Source: JBCBWG01 sp964579305
GTDB taxonomy: Bacteria > Pseudomonadota > Alphaproteobacteria > Rhizobiales > Hyphomicrobiaceae
Assembly: GCA_964579305.1 (NCBI GenBank)
Contig: CAZOGY010000097.1
Span: 1 to 13,214 of the forward strand
Direction of reading: 5' to 3'
Length of the DNA: 13,214 bases
Under the pieces are notes generated by a model. It did no database searches, had not been told where the DNA came from, and was given only the letters and a program-made list of their open reading frames with translations. Below are positions 1 to 5,554 of the stretch, one piece after another. Position numbers and translations under genes: made by a program. Positions within the stretch are counted from its first letter, which is position 1. Each line of letters opens with the position of its first letter.

Positions 1-713
1 AGGATCGCAATGGTGACAATGAACGCGAGGGAGAACCAGTTGGCCACGTAGATGTGGGGTTCCTTGCGCCGCGCCAACGTCCCAACGAAGACCAGGAAGT
101 AGACGACCCAGATCACGGTCAGCAGCAGGTCTGCGTACCACTCCGGTTCAGCATATTCTTTCGACTGCGTGACACCGAGAAGGTAGCCCGTCGCAGCAAT
201 CAGAATGAACAGCTGATAACCCCAGACCACGAAGTACGGCGCCCACTTGCCCGGCATGCGCGCCTGGCTTGTGCGCTGCACGACGTAAAGCGACGTTGCA
301 ATGAGCACGTTGCCGCCGAACGCAAAGATCACCGCTGACGTGTGCAACGGACGCAGCCGCCCGAACGACGTCCACGGCAGATCGAAGTTCAACGAGGGAA
401 ACGCCATTTGCCAGGCGATGACATCGCCCACGACGAAACCGGCAATGCCCCAGAACACGGCGGCGATCGTCGCCACCTTGATCGGCCCATCGAAGTAACC
501 GGTCCGGGCATCGTCGCTCTCGCCTTGCGAGGCATGCATCAACACAGCGAGCGCTGCGATCAGAGCCGCCGCCGCCATCAAGCCGGCGTGAAACGTCATC
601 ACGCTGTCGTTCGACATGACCGCGACATAGCCGCAGCCGAGGGCGGCGAGGCCGCCGAGCAGGACAGCCGATACATCGGAAAATGCCGACCGCCCCTGTT
701 CTATTGCTGTCAT
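1..713 (-). CDS. ccoN: cbb3-type cytochrome c oxidase subunit I (5' part, truncated by window edge)
   Basis: Catalytic haem-copper subunit of the high-affinity cbb3 oxidase, which reduces oxygen to water in the inner membrane at low oxygen. The 237 complete codons visible contain about seven hydrophobic segments (roughly residues 12-32, 40-58, 78-100, 126-146, 157-181, 195-213 and 222 on). The family signature GRLRPLHTSAVIFAFGGN lies at residues 119-135, with His124 the expected low-spin haem b ligand. Further conserved stretches are GYLLGVTQSKEYAEPEWYAD (178-197) and EPHIYVANW (218-226). The roughly 70-residue N-terminal segment before the common core is typical of rhizobial FixN. I chose the ATG at 713 because GGGAG lies 6 bases upstream and the protein aligns from there. 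The remaining half or more of the gene, with the copper ligands, is outside the window. ccoO, Q and P would be expected further left, but that is inference. Confidence 0.95.
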   Translation of the reverse strand, partial: MTAIEQGRSAFSDVSAVLLGGLAALGCGYVAVMSNDSVMTFHAGLMAAAALIAALAVLMHASQGESDDARTGYFDGPIKVATIAAVFWGIAGFVVGDVIAWQMAFPSLNFDLPWTSFGRLRPLHTSAVIFAFGGNVLIATSLYVVQRTSQARMPGKWAPYFVVWGYQLFILIAATGYLLGVTQSKEYAEPEWYADLLLTVIWVVYFLVFVGTLARRKEPHIYVANWFSLAFIVTIAI

Positions 714-831
714 CTCCTGCTCCCAAGCGCATCACGTGTCGGATGCATCAGCCCATCCCGACGCACAAACACACATCACACATCGCACTTTGAGCAATGC
801 GTCCAAGCGTCATGCGCCGAAAGTCCATCCA

Positions 832-853
832 CACTGCGCGCATGCGTGCAGTG
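832..853. repeat. Imperfect inverted repeat, 10-bp arms
   Basis: Arms CACTGCGCGC (832-841) and GCGTGCAGTG (844-853) pair over 10 positions with one G-T wobble and a 2-base centre. No T-run follows on either strand, so it does not look like an intrinsic terminator. It sits about 120 bases upstream of the ccoN start and could be leader RNA structure or a protein-binding site; the function is unknown. Confidence 0.5.
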
Positions 854-1062
854 CGCAAACGCACTCAAATTTGGATCGGCGCCATGGCCGCACAGTTTCA
901 GCCGCTGGCCGCATGAGCAGCCGTGCCACAAGAAAACACAGATGAGGTGAGAAACTTTACCCGTGACTGCGCGATCAGAACCGATCGTTTGAGATGCGAT
1001 CTGCTTGATGCGCGAGCCGCACCAAGCCTCTCGCTTGTCGCCGCAGTGGCCGCCAATCAGCC

Positions 1063-1076
1063 TTGACCTCGATCAA
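1063..1076 (+). promoter_or_regulatory. FNR/FixK-type box upstream of hemN
   Basis: The sequence TTGACCTCGATCAA matches the FNR/FixK consensus TTGAT-N4-ATCAA at nine of ten defined positions and is nearly palindromic. Its centre (1069.5) is 108 bases before the hemN start codon. A plausible -10 element, TACATG, lies at 1097-1102, which would put transcription start near 1109 and the box near -40, the class II activator position. This fits anaerobic induction of hemN. Whether it also serves ccoN, about 356 bases away, cannot be told from sequence. Confidence 0.8.
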
Positions 1077-1164
1077 TGCTTTCGCATCGACGAAGGTACA
1101 TGTGAGGCGCTATGTGGCGCGAATTGCACGCAAGCGAGCGGTTTTGCGATGCGTTGCGCGGATC

Positions 1165-1169
1165 GGAGG
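1165..1169 (+). promoter_or_regulatory. Ribosome-binding site fixing the hemN start
   Basis: GGAGG lies 8 bases before the ATG at 1178. The same frame is open back to an ATG at 1112, but that start has no comparable site, and the 22 extra residues do not resemble the HemN N-terminus. Confidence 0.75.
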
Positions 1170-1177
1170 CCAGCAAA

Positions 1178-2515
1178 ATGTCACCTGAACTCATTCAAAA
1201 GTATGCCGTGCCGGTCCCCCGTTATACGAGTTATCCAACTGCACCTCAGTTTTGCGAAGATGTAGCAGCCCAAACCTACGAAGACTGGCTGGCAGAATTG
1301 CCCGAAGACGCCGATCTATCGCTTTATGTGCACATCCCGTTTTGTGAAACGCTTTGCTGGTATTGCGGCTGCACCACGAAAGCCACCCGCAAATACGGAC
1401 CGATTTCCGATTACCTTCGCAACGTCATAAACGAGATGTCGTTTGTGACACGACCGCTCTCGCACACCCAAGTCGTGCGTCATATCCACTGGGGCGGCGG
1501 CTCACCTAACATACTGTCACCGAACGACATTTTGCGCCTGGACGACGCCCTGCGCGCGTACTTCAACGTGGCCCCCAATACCGAGTTCGCAGTCGAAGTC
1601 GATCCACGCACGCATACGCAATTGCAAACCGATGCTTTTATGCAGGCCGGCCTGACGCGGCTGAGTGTCGGCGTCCAGGACTTCGATGACGATGTTCAAA
1701 AAGCGATTAATCGCATTCAGTCATTCGCCACGACAAAAGCCGTCATCGATGGCTTTCGAAAACAAGGCATCCCCTCGGTCAATATGGATCTGGTCTACGG
1801 CCTGCCATGCCAGACAATGGAAAAGGCGGAGCGCACGATTGATCAGGTGGTCGAATTGCAGCCAGACCGCATTGCACTTTTCGGTTACGCCCATTTGCCA
1901 AGCCGCATTTCTCATCAAAAGTTGATCCGGGACGAAGATTTACCCGATCCAATCACCCGATTTGAAATGTCCCAGCGGCTAGCTGATCATCTCACGACCG
2001 CAGGTTACGTGCGCATTGGCCTGGACCACTTCGCATTGCCGATGGATCCGCTCGCCACGCGTGCCGCCAAGCGGAACTTTCAAGGCTACACCCACGACGA
2101 TTGCCAGGCCCTGGTTGGAATTGGCGCGTCTGCCATTGGCCGCTTGCCCCAAGGCTATGTCCAGAACGCGGTGGCAACGCACGACTACAACAGGCGCGTG
2201 CGGACGCAGGGCCTTGCCGCGGTCCGCGGCCACGCGCTCAACGTGGACGATCGCATGCGCGCTTTCATCATCGAGCGCATCATGTGTGACTTGGCGTTTC
2301 CGGCCGAAGACCTGCGCAAACGATTTGGCGCCAGCGCAGCCCACTTGTTTGAAATCGCAGCCAAGCTCGTGGCGAACGACACCGACGGGCTCGTCCAGCG
2401 CACCGGCGACGGTTTTTCCATCACAAGCCGGGGCCGTCCGTTCGTGCGCACCATCGCATCGGCCTTTGATGCCTACCTTGATGGCAAAGGCATGCGGTAT
2501 TCGCTGGGCGTTTGA
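1178..2515 (+). CDS. hemN: Oxygen-independent coproporphyrinogen III dehydrogenase (radical SAM)
   Basis: Converts coproporphyrinogen III to protoporphyrinogen IX without oxygen, using radical SAM chemistry in the cytoplasm; this is the anaerobic step of haem (and bacteriochlorophyll) synthesis. The product is 445 residues, close to the 457 of E. coli HemN. The N-terminus reads YAVPVPRYTSYPTAPQF (9-25), as in true HemN. The cluster motif is YVHIPFCETLCWYCGC with Cys56, Cys60, Cys63 and Cys65: the CX3CX2CXC arrangement that distinguishes HemN from HemW-like paralogues. The SAM-binding GGGSPN is at 106-111. Later blocks include LSVGVQDFD and NMDLVYGLP, both typical of the family. The start is set by GGAGG at 1165-1169. 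It diverges from ccoN and lies behind an FNR/FixK box, which fits induction at low oxygen together with the cbb3 oxidase, itself a large haem consumer. No intrinsic terminator is evident after the stop. Confidence 0.97.
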   Translation: MSPELIQKYAVPVPRYTSYPTAPQFCEDVAAQTYEDWLAELPEDADLSLYVHIPFCETLCWYCGCTTKATRKYGPISDYLRNVINEMSFVTRPLSHTQVVRHIHWGGGSPNILSPNDILRLDDALRAYFNVAPNTEFAVEVDPRTHTQLQTDAFMQAGLTRLSVGVQDFDDDVQKAINRIQSFATTKAVIDGFRKQGIPSVNMDLVYGLPCQTMEKAERTIDQVVELQPDRIALFGYAHLPSRISHQKLIRDEDLPDPITRFEMSQRLADHLTTAGYVRIGLDHFALPMDPLATRAAKRNFQGYTHDDCQALVGIGASAIGRLPQGYVQNAVATHDYNRRVRTQGLAAVRGHALNVDDRMRAFIIERIMCDLAFPAEDLRKRFGASAAHLFEIAAKLVANDTDGLVQRTGDGFSITSRGRPFVRTIASAFDAYLDGKGMRYSLGV

Positions 2516-2849
2516 ACAACGGCACCCGATCGGCGGTCGCTGCGAGCGGGACGGCAGCCCAGCGCCGCGCCATCGATCGGCCACCAACGGGCCCCAAGCC
2601 TTCCCGTCGCAGGCCTTGCGATAGCCGACGTGACAGCATCATCCGACCACACCTAACCGCAGTCGCGGTCAGCTGGTCAGATAAGGATGCGCAATCATGT
2701 GGCTCGAGGGGCCCTGCCCCGTTGCAGTTTTGGCCAAACAGCTCCTTGAAACCAAAGAGTTGCCTGAATCGGCCGGCTGCGGCATGGCTCATACTCAAGA
2801 CGGCGCGGCTGCGGCAGCACGTCGGAAGGCAACTTGCAAGGACGCATCC
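2516..2849. other. Intergenic stretch, no convincing gene
   Basis: This gap of 334 bases lies between hemN and the lipoprotein gene. It holds the small perfect hairpin ACCGC-AGTC-GCGGT (2656-2669) and the 10-bp palindrome TTTGGCCAAA (2729-2738), which might be an operator. An ATG at 2697 preceded by AAGGA (2683-2687) is in frame with the lipoprotein and would extend it by 51 residues. I see no intrinsic terminator for hemN and no RNA gene. Confidence 0.5.
2838..2842 (+). promoter_or_regulatory. Ribosome-binding site for the lipoprotein gene
   Basis: AAGGA lies 7 bases before the ATG at 2850. Starting there puts a basic N-terminus directly before the lipoprotein signal peptide, which favours this start over the upstream in-frame ATG at 2697. 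Confidence 0.6.
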
Positions 2850-3428
2850 ATGACCCGATCCCAAAGAATGGGCCTTAGCGTCGCTGGACATGCGCGCCGC
2901 GCCGTATCGGTCTGCCTCGTCGCGGCGCTTCTCGGCGGCTGCGCACAATCGGCGGCGAACCTGCTGAACACGGGCTCGATCGGCGGCAATAAGCCCGCCC
3001 AGGCTGCCGCACCGCCCCCTCCGCCGACACCTGCGGATCGCGCTCTTCACGTCGCAGCCACATCGGCACGCGCGCAAAAATGCGGTTATTACTTTGATCC
3101 TGCGAAATTGAAATCCGACTACCTGGGCTTTGAGGCCGCCAACGGCCTCGCCGCTGATGGCTTGGCCGGTATCACGCGCCTTTATGATTTCACGCAGGCC
3201 AAGATCGCCGGCACAATCGCCGCCGACGCAGAGTACTGCAACAGCGAACGAACGGCCGAGATCAAGACCCAGTTGAACAAATATCTCGCCGGTGACTACG
3301 CCGCACCGCCGCGCAAGGCCAAGAAGCCGGAAGAAAGCTTCTTTGCTTTCGGTCGCCCACAAGAGAAGACAAAAATCAATCCCAACTGGTGGCAAAAGGG
3401 CGCCTCGCCGACTGTCAAAGTCGAATAG
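2850..3428 (+). CDS. Uncharacterised secreted lipoprotein
   Basis: A 192-residue protein with a type II (lipoprotein) signal peptide: a basic start (Arg3, Arg6, Arg16, Arg17), a hydrophobic core VSVCLVAALL, and the lipobox LGGC, with Cys31 the predicted lipidated residue. The next residue is Ala, not Asp, so by the usual sorting rule it would go to the outer membrane, facing the periplasm. A low-complexity linker follows, with five prolines at 55-59. The folded part runs from about residue 62 to 150 and contains two further cysteines (Cys78 and Cys130) that could form a disulfide. The tail is basic and rich in Lys and Pro. I do not recognise the family. It stands alone between hemN and a small membrane protein on the same strand, and the gaps are too wide to claim an operon. 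Confidence 0.8.
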   Translation: MTRSQRMGLSVAGHARRAVSVCLVAALLGGCAQSAANLLNTGSIGGNKPAQAAAPPPPPTPADRALHVAATSARAQKCGYYFDPAKLKSDYLGFEAANGLAADGLAGITRLYDFTQAKIAGTIAADAEYCNSERTAEIKTQLNKYLAGDYAAPPRKAKKPEESFFAFGRPQEKTKINPNWWQKGASPTVKVE

Positions 3429-3464
3429 AGTTTCCCATCGCCGCCGCCGCTTCTATGGCGCAGC

Positions 3465-3477
3465 TTCTCGTGTTGCG
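3465..3477 (+). repeat. 13-base direct repeat, left copy
   Basis: TTCTCGTGTTGCG occurs here and again, exactly and in the same orientation, at 4036-4048. The two copies lie outside the inverted repeat arms that bracket the small membrane protein gene, but do not abut them (41 bases away on this side). Confidence 0.5.
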
Positions 3478-3518
3478 CCATTGACGTTTGCCCCCGGCTG
3501 CGGCGAGCTCGGCGAGTA

Positions 3519-3540
3519 AATGTCTGAAACTGAACACGAG
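3519..3540 (+). repeat. Inverted repeat flanking the membrane protein gene, left arm
   Basis: The arm starts AATGTCTGAAAC and continues with a less conserved AACAC/AG portion. The reverse complement of 3949-3970 matches it at 19 of 22 positions, with the first 12 identical. Both arms keep TGTCTGAAAC-N2-AACAC. This copy lies 50 to 71 bases before the start codon of the gene at 3590, where an operator could sit. Confidence 0.7.
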
Positions 3541-3589
3541 CACGCCGCCCCGATTTGCGGAAAGCGCGAGCCCGGATCTGAGACCGTAC

Positions 3590-3952
3590 ATGCTTGCAAA
3601 AATCCTGCAGCTTGAATTGGTCCTGAAAGGGGTCGCTGGCGTCTTATTGCTCACCATCCCGGTCACGACCGCGCGTGTTCTGGGGCTTCCGCACGGCAAC
3701 GTCGGTTTTTGGGCCCGGTTACTCGGCATTTTGCTGATCGGGATCGCTGGCGCTGTTTACCTTGAGCACGATGTGGAAGGCGCAGAAGGCCTTGGGCTCG
3801 GCGGCCTGATACTGATCAACGTCCTGGGCGTGTTGACGCTCACAGCGATGATGCTCTTGCACGGGGCCGGAAGCCGCCGCGGCGCAATCGCGACATGGCT
3901 GGTGATCGCGACTTTGTTTGGGCTCGCCCTTGCCGAAATCCTGCAGCTCTAG
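3590..3952 (+). CDS. Small four-helix inner-membrane protein, unknown function
   Basis: A 120-residue, strongly hydrophobic protein with about four membrane segments (roughly residues 10-28, 40-60, 68-90 and 98-118) and short polar loops. A visible loop motif is VLGLPHGNVGFWARLLG between helices 1 and 2, and an acidic stretch, EHDVEGAEG, sits between helices 2 and 3. Hydrophobic proteins of this size and layout are common and mostly uncharacterised in alphaproteobacteria; I know no function. I chose the ATG at 3590 because it starts just before the first helix; the ribosome-binding site is weak. The frame is open to a TTG at 3488, which would add 34 polar residues and seems unlikely. The gene is bracketed by an inverted repeat whose right arm includes its stop codon. 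Confidence 0.7.
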   Translation: MLAKILQLELVLKGVAGVLLLTIPVTTARVLGLPHGNVGFWARLLGILLIGIAGAVYLEHDVEGAEGLGLGGLILINVLGVLTLTAMMLLHGAGSRRGAIATWLVIATLFGLALAEILQL

Positions 3953-3970
3953 TGTTTCGTTTCAGACATT
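3949..3970 (-). repeat. Inverted repeat flanking the membrane protein gene, right arm
   Basis: Read on the minus strand, this arm also begins AATGTCTGAAAC. It pairs with 3519-3540 at 19 of 22 positions and overlaps the TAG stop (3950-3952) of the membrane protein gene. The distance between arms is too long for an ordinary terminator. I see no target-site duplication directly outside the arms. Confidence 0.7.
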
Positions 3971-3989
3971 GCCACCAGTCGACTGAGGG

Positions 3990-4008
3990 TTCAGAGCAAA
4001 TCTCTGAA
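3990..4008. repeat. Perfect 7-bp hairpin
   Basis: TTCAGAG (3990-3996) and CTCTGAA (4002-4008) form a perfect inverted repeat around a 5-base loop. There is no T-run after it and the stem is only moderately GC-rich, so a terminator for the preceding gene is possible but weak. The right half overlaps one of the recurring TCTGAAAC copies (4003-4010). Confidence 0.5.
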
Positions 4009-4010
4009 AC
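4003..4010 (+). repeat. Third copy of the TCTGAAAC motif
   Basis: The 8-base core of the flanking inverted repeat recurs here in direct orientation. A fourth copy follows at 4095-4102. Confidence 0.5.
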
Positions 4011-4035
4011 ATCAGCAACAGCAGCAAGCCTATGT

Positions 4036-4048
4036 TTCTCGTGTTGCG
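4036..4048 (+). repeat. 13-base direct repeat, right copy
   Basis: Exact second copy of TTCTCGTGTTGCG (first at 3465-3477). It lies 65 bases beyond the right arm of the inverted repeat. Confidence 0.5.
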
Positions 4049-4069
4049 TCCGATCCTGATGCTGCAAGC

Positions 4070-4102
4070 AATATTAAATATGATCTTCAACACATCTGAA
4101 AC
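4070..4102 (+). promoter_or_regulatory. AT-rich patch and fourth TCTGAAAC copy upstream of the acyltransferase gene
   Basis: ATATTAAATAT (4071-4081) is a symmetrical AT-only run in otherwise GC-rich DNA, followed by TCTGAAAC at 4095-4102. It lies 77 to 87 bases before the ATG at 4158, a sensible promoter position, but I could not assign convincing -35 and -10 hexamers. This is a candidate control region only. Confidence 0.3.
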
Positions 4103-4157
4103 CGCATCGCCCTAACGATGCTTTGCCGTGTCAAAGCCCGTCAAACCAGGTTGAGCG

Positions 4158-5408
4158 ATGCTCCAGCACCCTCCAATGCGCGAGACGCCGGTCAGCCTCG
4201 TAGAGCCTGGCGCGCGCGTCTTCGCAAAAAAGCGCCAGGATGCTGTCGTTAACGCGGCGATCCGCGTCGACATCATGACAACTTTCGAAGCCTTTGAAGA
4301 ACTCGGGCCCGAATGGAAAGCCCTCTTCACTCGCTCCGCGCGCGGTCCTCATGTTTATCAAAGCTACAATTGGTGCTGGCATTTCCTGACCGCCTACAGC
4401 CGCAATCACGGTGCCAGCCTTGCGATTGCGACAGCACGACATAATGGCAATCTCCAAGTCATTTGGCCAATGATGGTCACCCAGCAATTCGGCTGCAGGA
4501 TGCTGGAATGGCTGGGCGAGCCGATGGGCCAATACGGCGATATCCTGTGCGCGATGGATGCGCACCGCGACCAACAAAAACAACCGCCGACCGAGCAATA
4601 TCTCACCGCGTTATTCCAGGCTATTCGCGCACAAATCAAACCCGACTTTATTTCGCTAAGGCGCGTGCGCGACGACGCGAATATCAAGCCTTGGTTGGAC
4701 GCCATTGGCGCGACGCGCACTGCCAACGAACGTGCGCCAGCCATTGCGATTGAAAACGGAACCACCTTCGAGGATTTCTGCGCAGAACGCTTTTCGGGCA
4801 AGTCGCGCAAGAAGAAACGGCGCGCCTGGCGCGTCCTTGAGGACCGCGCTGAACTCAGGCTGGAGACTTTCGCCCCGTCGCCACAAGCCGCTGCGATTGC
4901 AGACCAGGCCATACAATTAAAAAGAGCTTGGCTGCAGGAACGAGGGATCGTTTCCCGCGCCCTATCGACATCCAGCGCGGAAACATTTTTCCACGCAGTC
5001 TGCTCTCAAACGGACCATCCTGTCGACGCCGAAATCCACGCTCTTTATTCAGGAAACGATCTCGCAAGCGTCCAAATTTACTTCGCTCACGATGGTTACA
5101 AGTGTCTGCACCTGATCGTTTATGACTTGGCGTTGGAGCGTTTTAGCTGCGGTCAATTGCATCTCGAGGCCACGTTTCGGCAGTCGTTCGACGCCGCGTC
5201 CAAAACCATCGATATGCTTCCGCCCGAGGCTGCCTACAAAACCGATTGGGCGAACGAAACTTGCCCCGTTCGCGATTACGTCATCGCCTGCACCCTGCGT
5301 GGCCGCGCTGTCGCAGAAGTTTACCAACACCACCTGCGTCCGCGCATCAAAGCGTCGATCGATCGTATTCCGTTGGGTTTACGCCGACGGCTATTTTCAT
5401 TCTTCTGA
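4158..5408 (+). CDS. CelD/BcsL-family GNAT acyltransferase
   Basis: A 416-residue protein of the GNAT acyltransferase fold (Acetyltransf_6 type, related to FemAB-like enzymes). The family is usually linked to acylation or assembly of extracellular polysaccharide, including cellulose. Visible landmarks are the N-terminal subdomain with FEELGPEWKALF (about 46-57) and HVYQSYNWCWHF (66-77), then a basic patch GKSRKKKRRAWR (about 218-229) opening the C-terminal GNAT half. That half holds ALYSGNDLASVQIYF, with the strand pattern of the acyl-CoA site, and LPPEAAYKTDWA near 355-366, matching the family's conserved Y-K-x-x-W/F-A ending. No signal peptide or membrane helix is evident, so it should be cytoplasmic. 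The start at 4158 has AGG 7 bases upstream; internal ATGs at 4176 and 4275 are alternatives, the latter only if the first 39 residues are not translated. No polysaccharide synthase or export gene is nearby, so the substrate cannot be assigned. Confidence 0.8.
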   Translation: MLQHPPMRETPVSLVEPGARVFAKKRQDAVVNAAIRVDIMTTFEAFEELGPEWKALFTRSARGPHVYQSYNWCWHFLTAYSRNHGASLAIATARHNGNLQVIWPMMVTQQFGCRMLEWLGEPMGQYGDILCAMDAHRDQQKQPPTEQYLTALFQAIRAQIKPDFISLRRVRDDANIKPWLDAIGATRTANERAPAIAIENGTTFEDFCAERFSGKSRKKKRRAWRVLEDRAELRLETFAPSPQAAAIADQAIQLKRAWLQERGIVSRALSTSSAETFFHAVCSQTDHPVDAEIHALYSGNDLASVQIYFAHDGYKCLHLIVYDLALERFSCGQLHLEATFRQSFDAASKTIDMLPPEAAYKTDWANETCPVRDYVIACTLRGRAVAEVYQHHLRPRIKASIDRIPLGLRRRLFSFF

Positions 5409-5460
5409 ACAATACGCCGGCACCCGCACGAAAGCCGGGCTGCGCGCCTTAGAGCTCATC

Positions 5461-5486
5461 CGGTTTAGGCGGAACCGCCTAAGCCG
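5461..5486 (+). terminator. Strong hairpin after the acyltransferase gene
   Basis: CGGTTTAGGCGG (5461-5472) and CCGCCTAAGCCG (5475-5486) pair over 12 positions with one G-T wobble and a 2-base centre, 52 bases after the stop codon of the plus-strand gene. There is no T-run afterwards on either strand, so a classical intrinsic terminator is only partly supported. Its place in a convergent gap makes a transcription-stop or transcript-end-protecting role the best guess. Confidence 0.5.
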
Positions 5487-5510
5487 AAAGATGCAGCGAC
5501 CATCTAAAAT

Positions 5511-5554
5511 CTAGATCATTGAGGGTGAACGAATGTGATCCTGAAATGATCTAG
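5511..5554 (-). terminator. Inverted repeat overlapping the end of the reductase gene
   Basis: CTAGATCATT (5511-5520) and AATGATCTAG (5545-5554) are perfect 10-bp arms around a 24-base loop. On the minus strand the first arm contains the TAG stop of the reductase gene (5551-5553) and the second is followed by ATTTTAG, a short T-run. This resembles a weak, AT-rich intrinsic terminator for the minus-strand gene. A protein-binding site is the alternative. Confidence 0.45.

Larger units (their letters stand above)
714..1177. promoter_or_regulatory. Divergent ccoN/hemN control region, no gene
   Basis: This 464-base gap separates two genes transcribed outward. It contains one good FNR/FixK box at 1063-1076, an imperfect hairpin at 832-853 and the 8-bp palindrome CAAATTTG at 866-873. 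The short open frames here are rich in His, Arg and Ser, have no ribosome-binding site and resemble no family I know. I looked for a second FNR-type site nearer ccoN (TTGA-N6-TCAA with up to one mismatch between 714 and 1062) and found none. Confidence 0.7.

Noticed and set aside
736..945. Small His/Ser/Arg-rich frame in the ccoN/hemN gap
   Set aside because: No ribosome-binding site, low-complexity product, and it spans a hairpin in a control region.
342..950. 202-codon plus-strand frame (and the minus-strand frame 148-735) inside ccoN
   Set aside because: The minus-strand frame starting at 713 gives an unmistakable cbb3 subunit I, so these are shadows.
1112..1177. Earlier in-frame start for hemN at 1112
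   Set aside because: No ribosome-binding site, and it coincides with the expected transcription start for the FNR/FixK-box promoter; GGAGG supports 1178.
2421..3395. 324-codon minus-strand frame across the hemN end and the lipoprotein gene
   Set aside because: It runs antisense to a protein with a textbook lipoprotein signal and to the HemN C-terminus; its product is Arg/Cys-rich and unlike any family.
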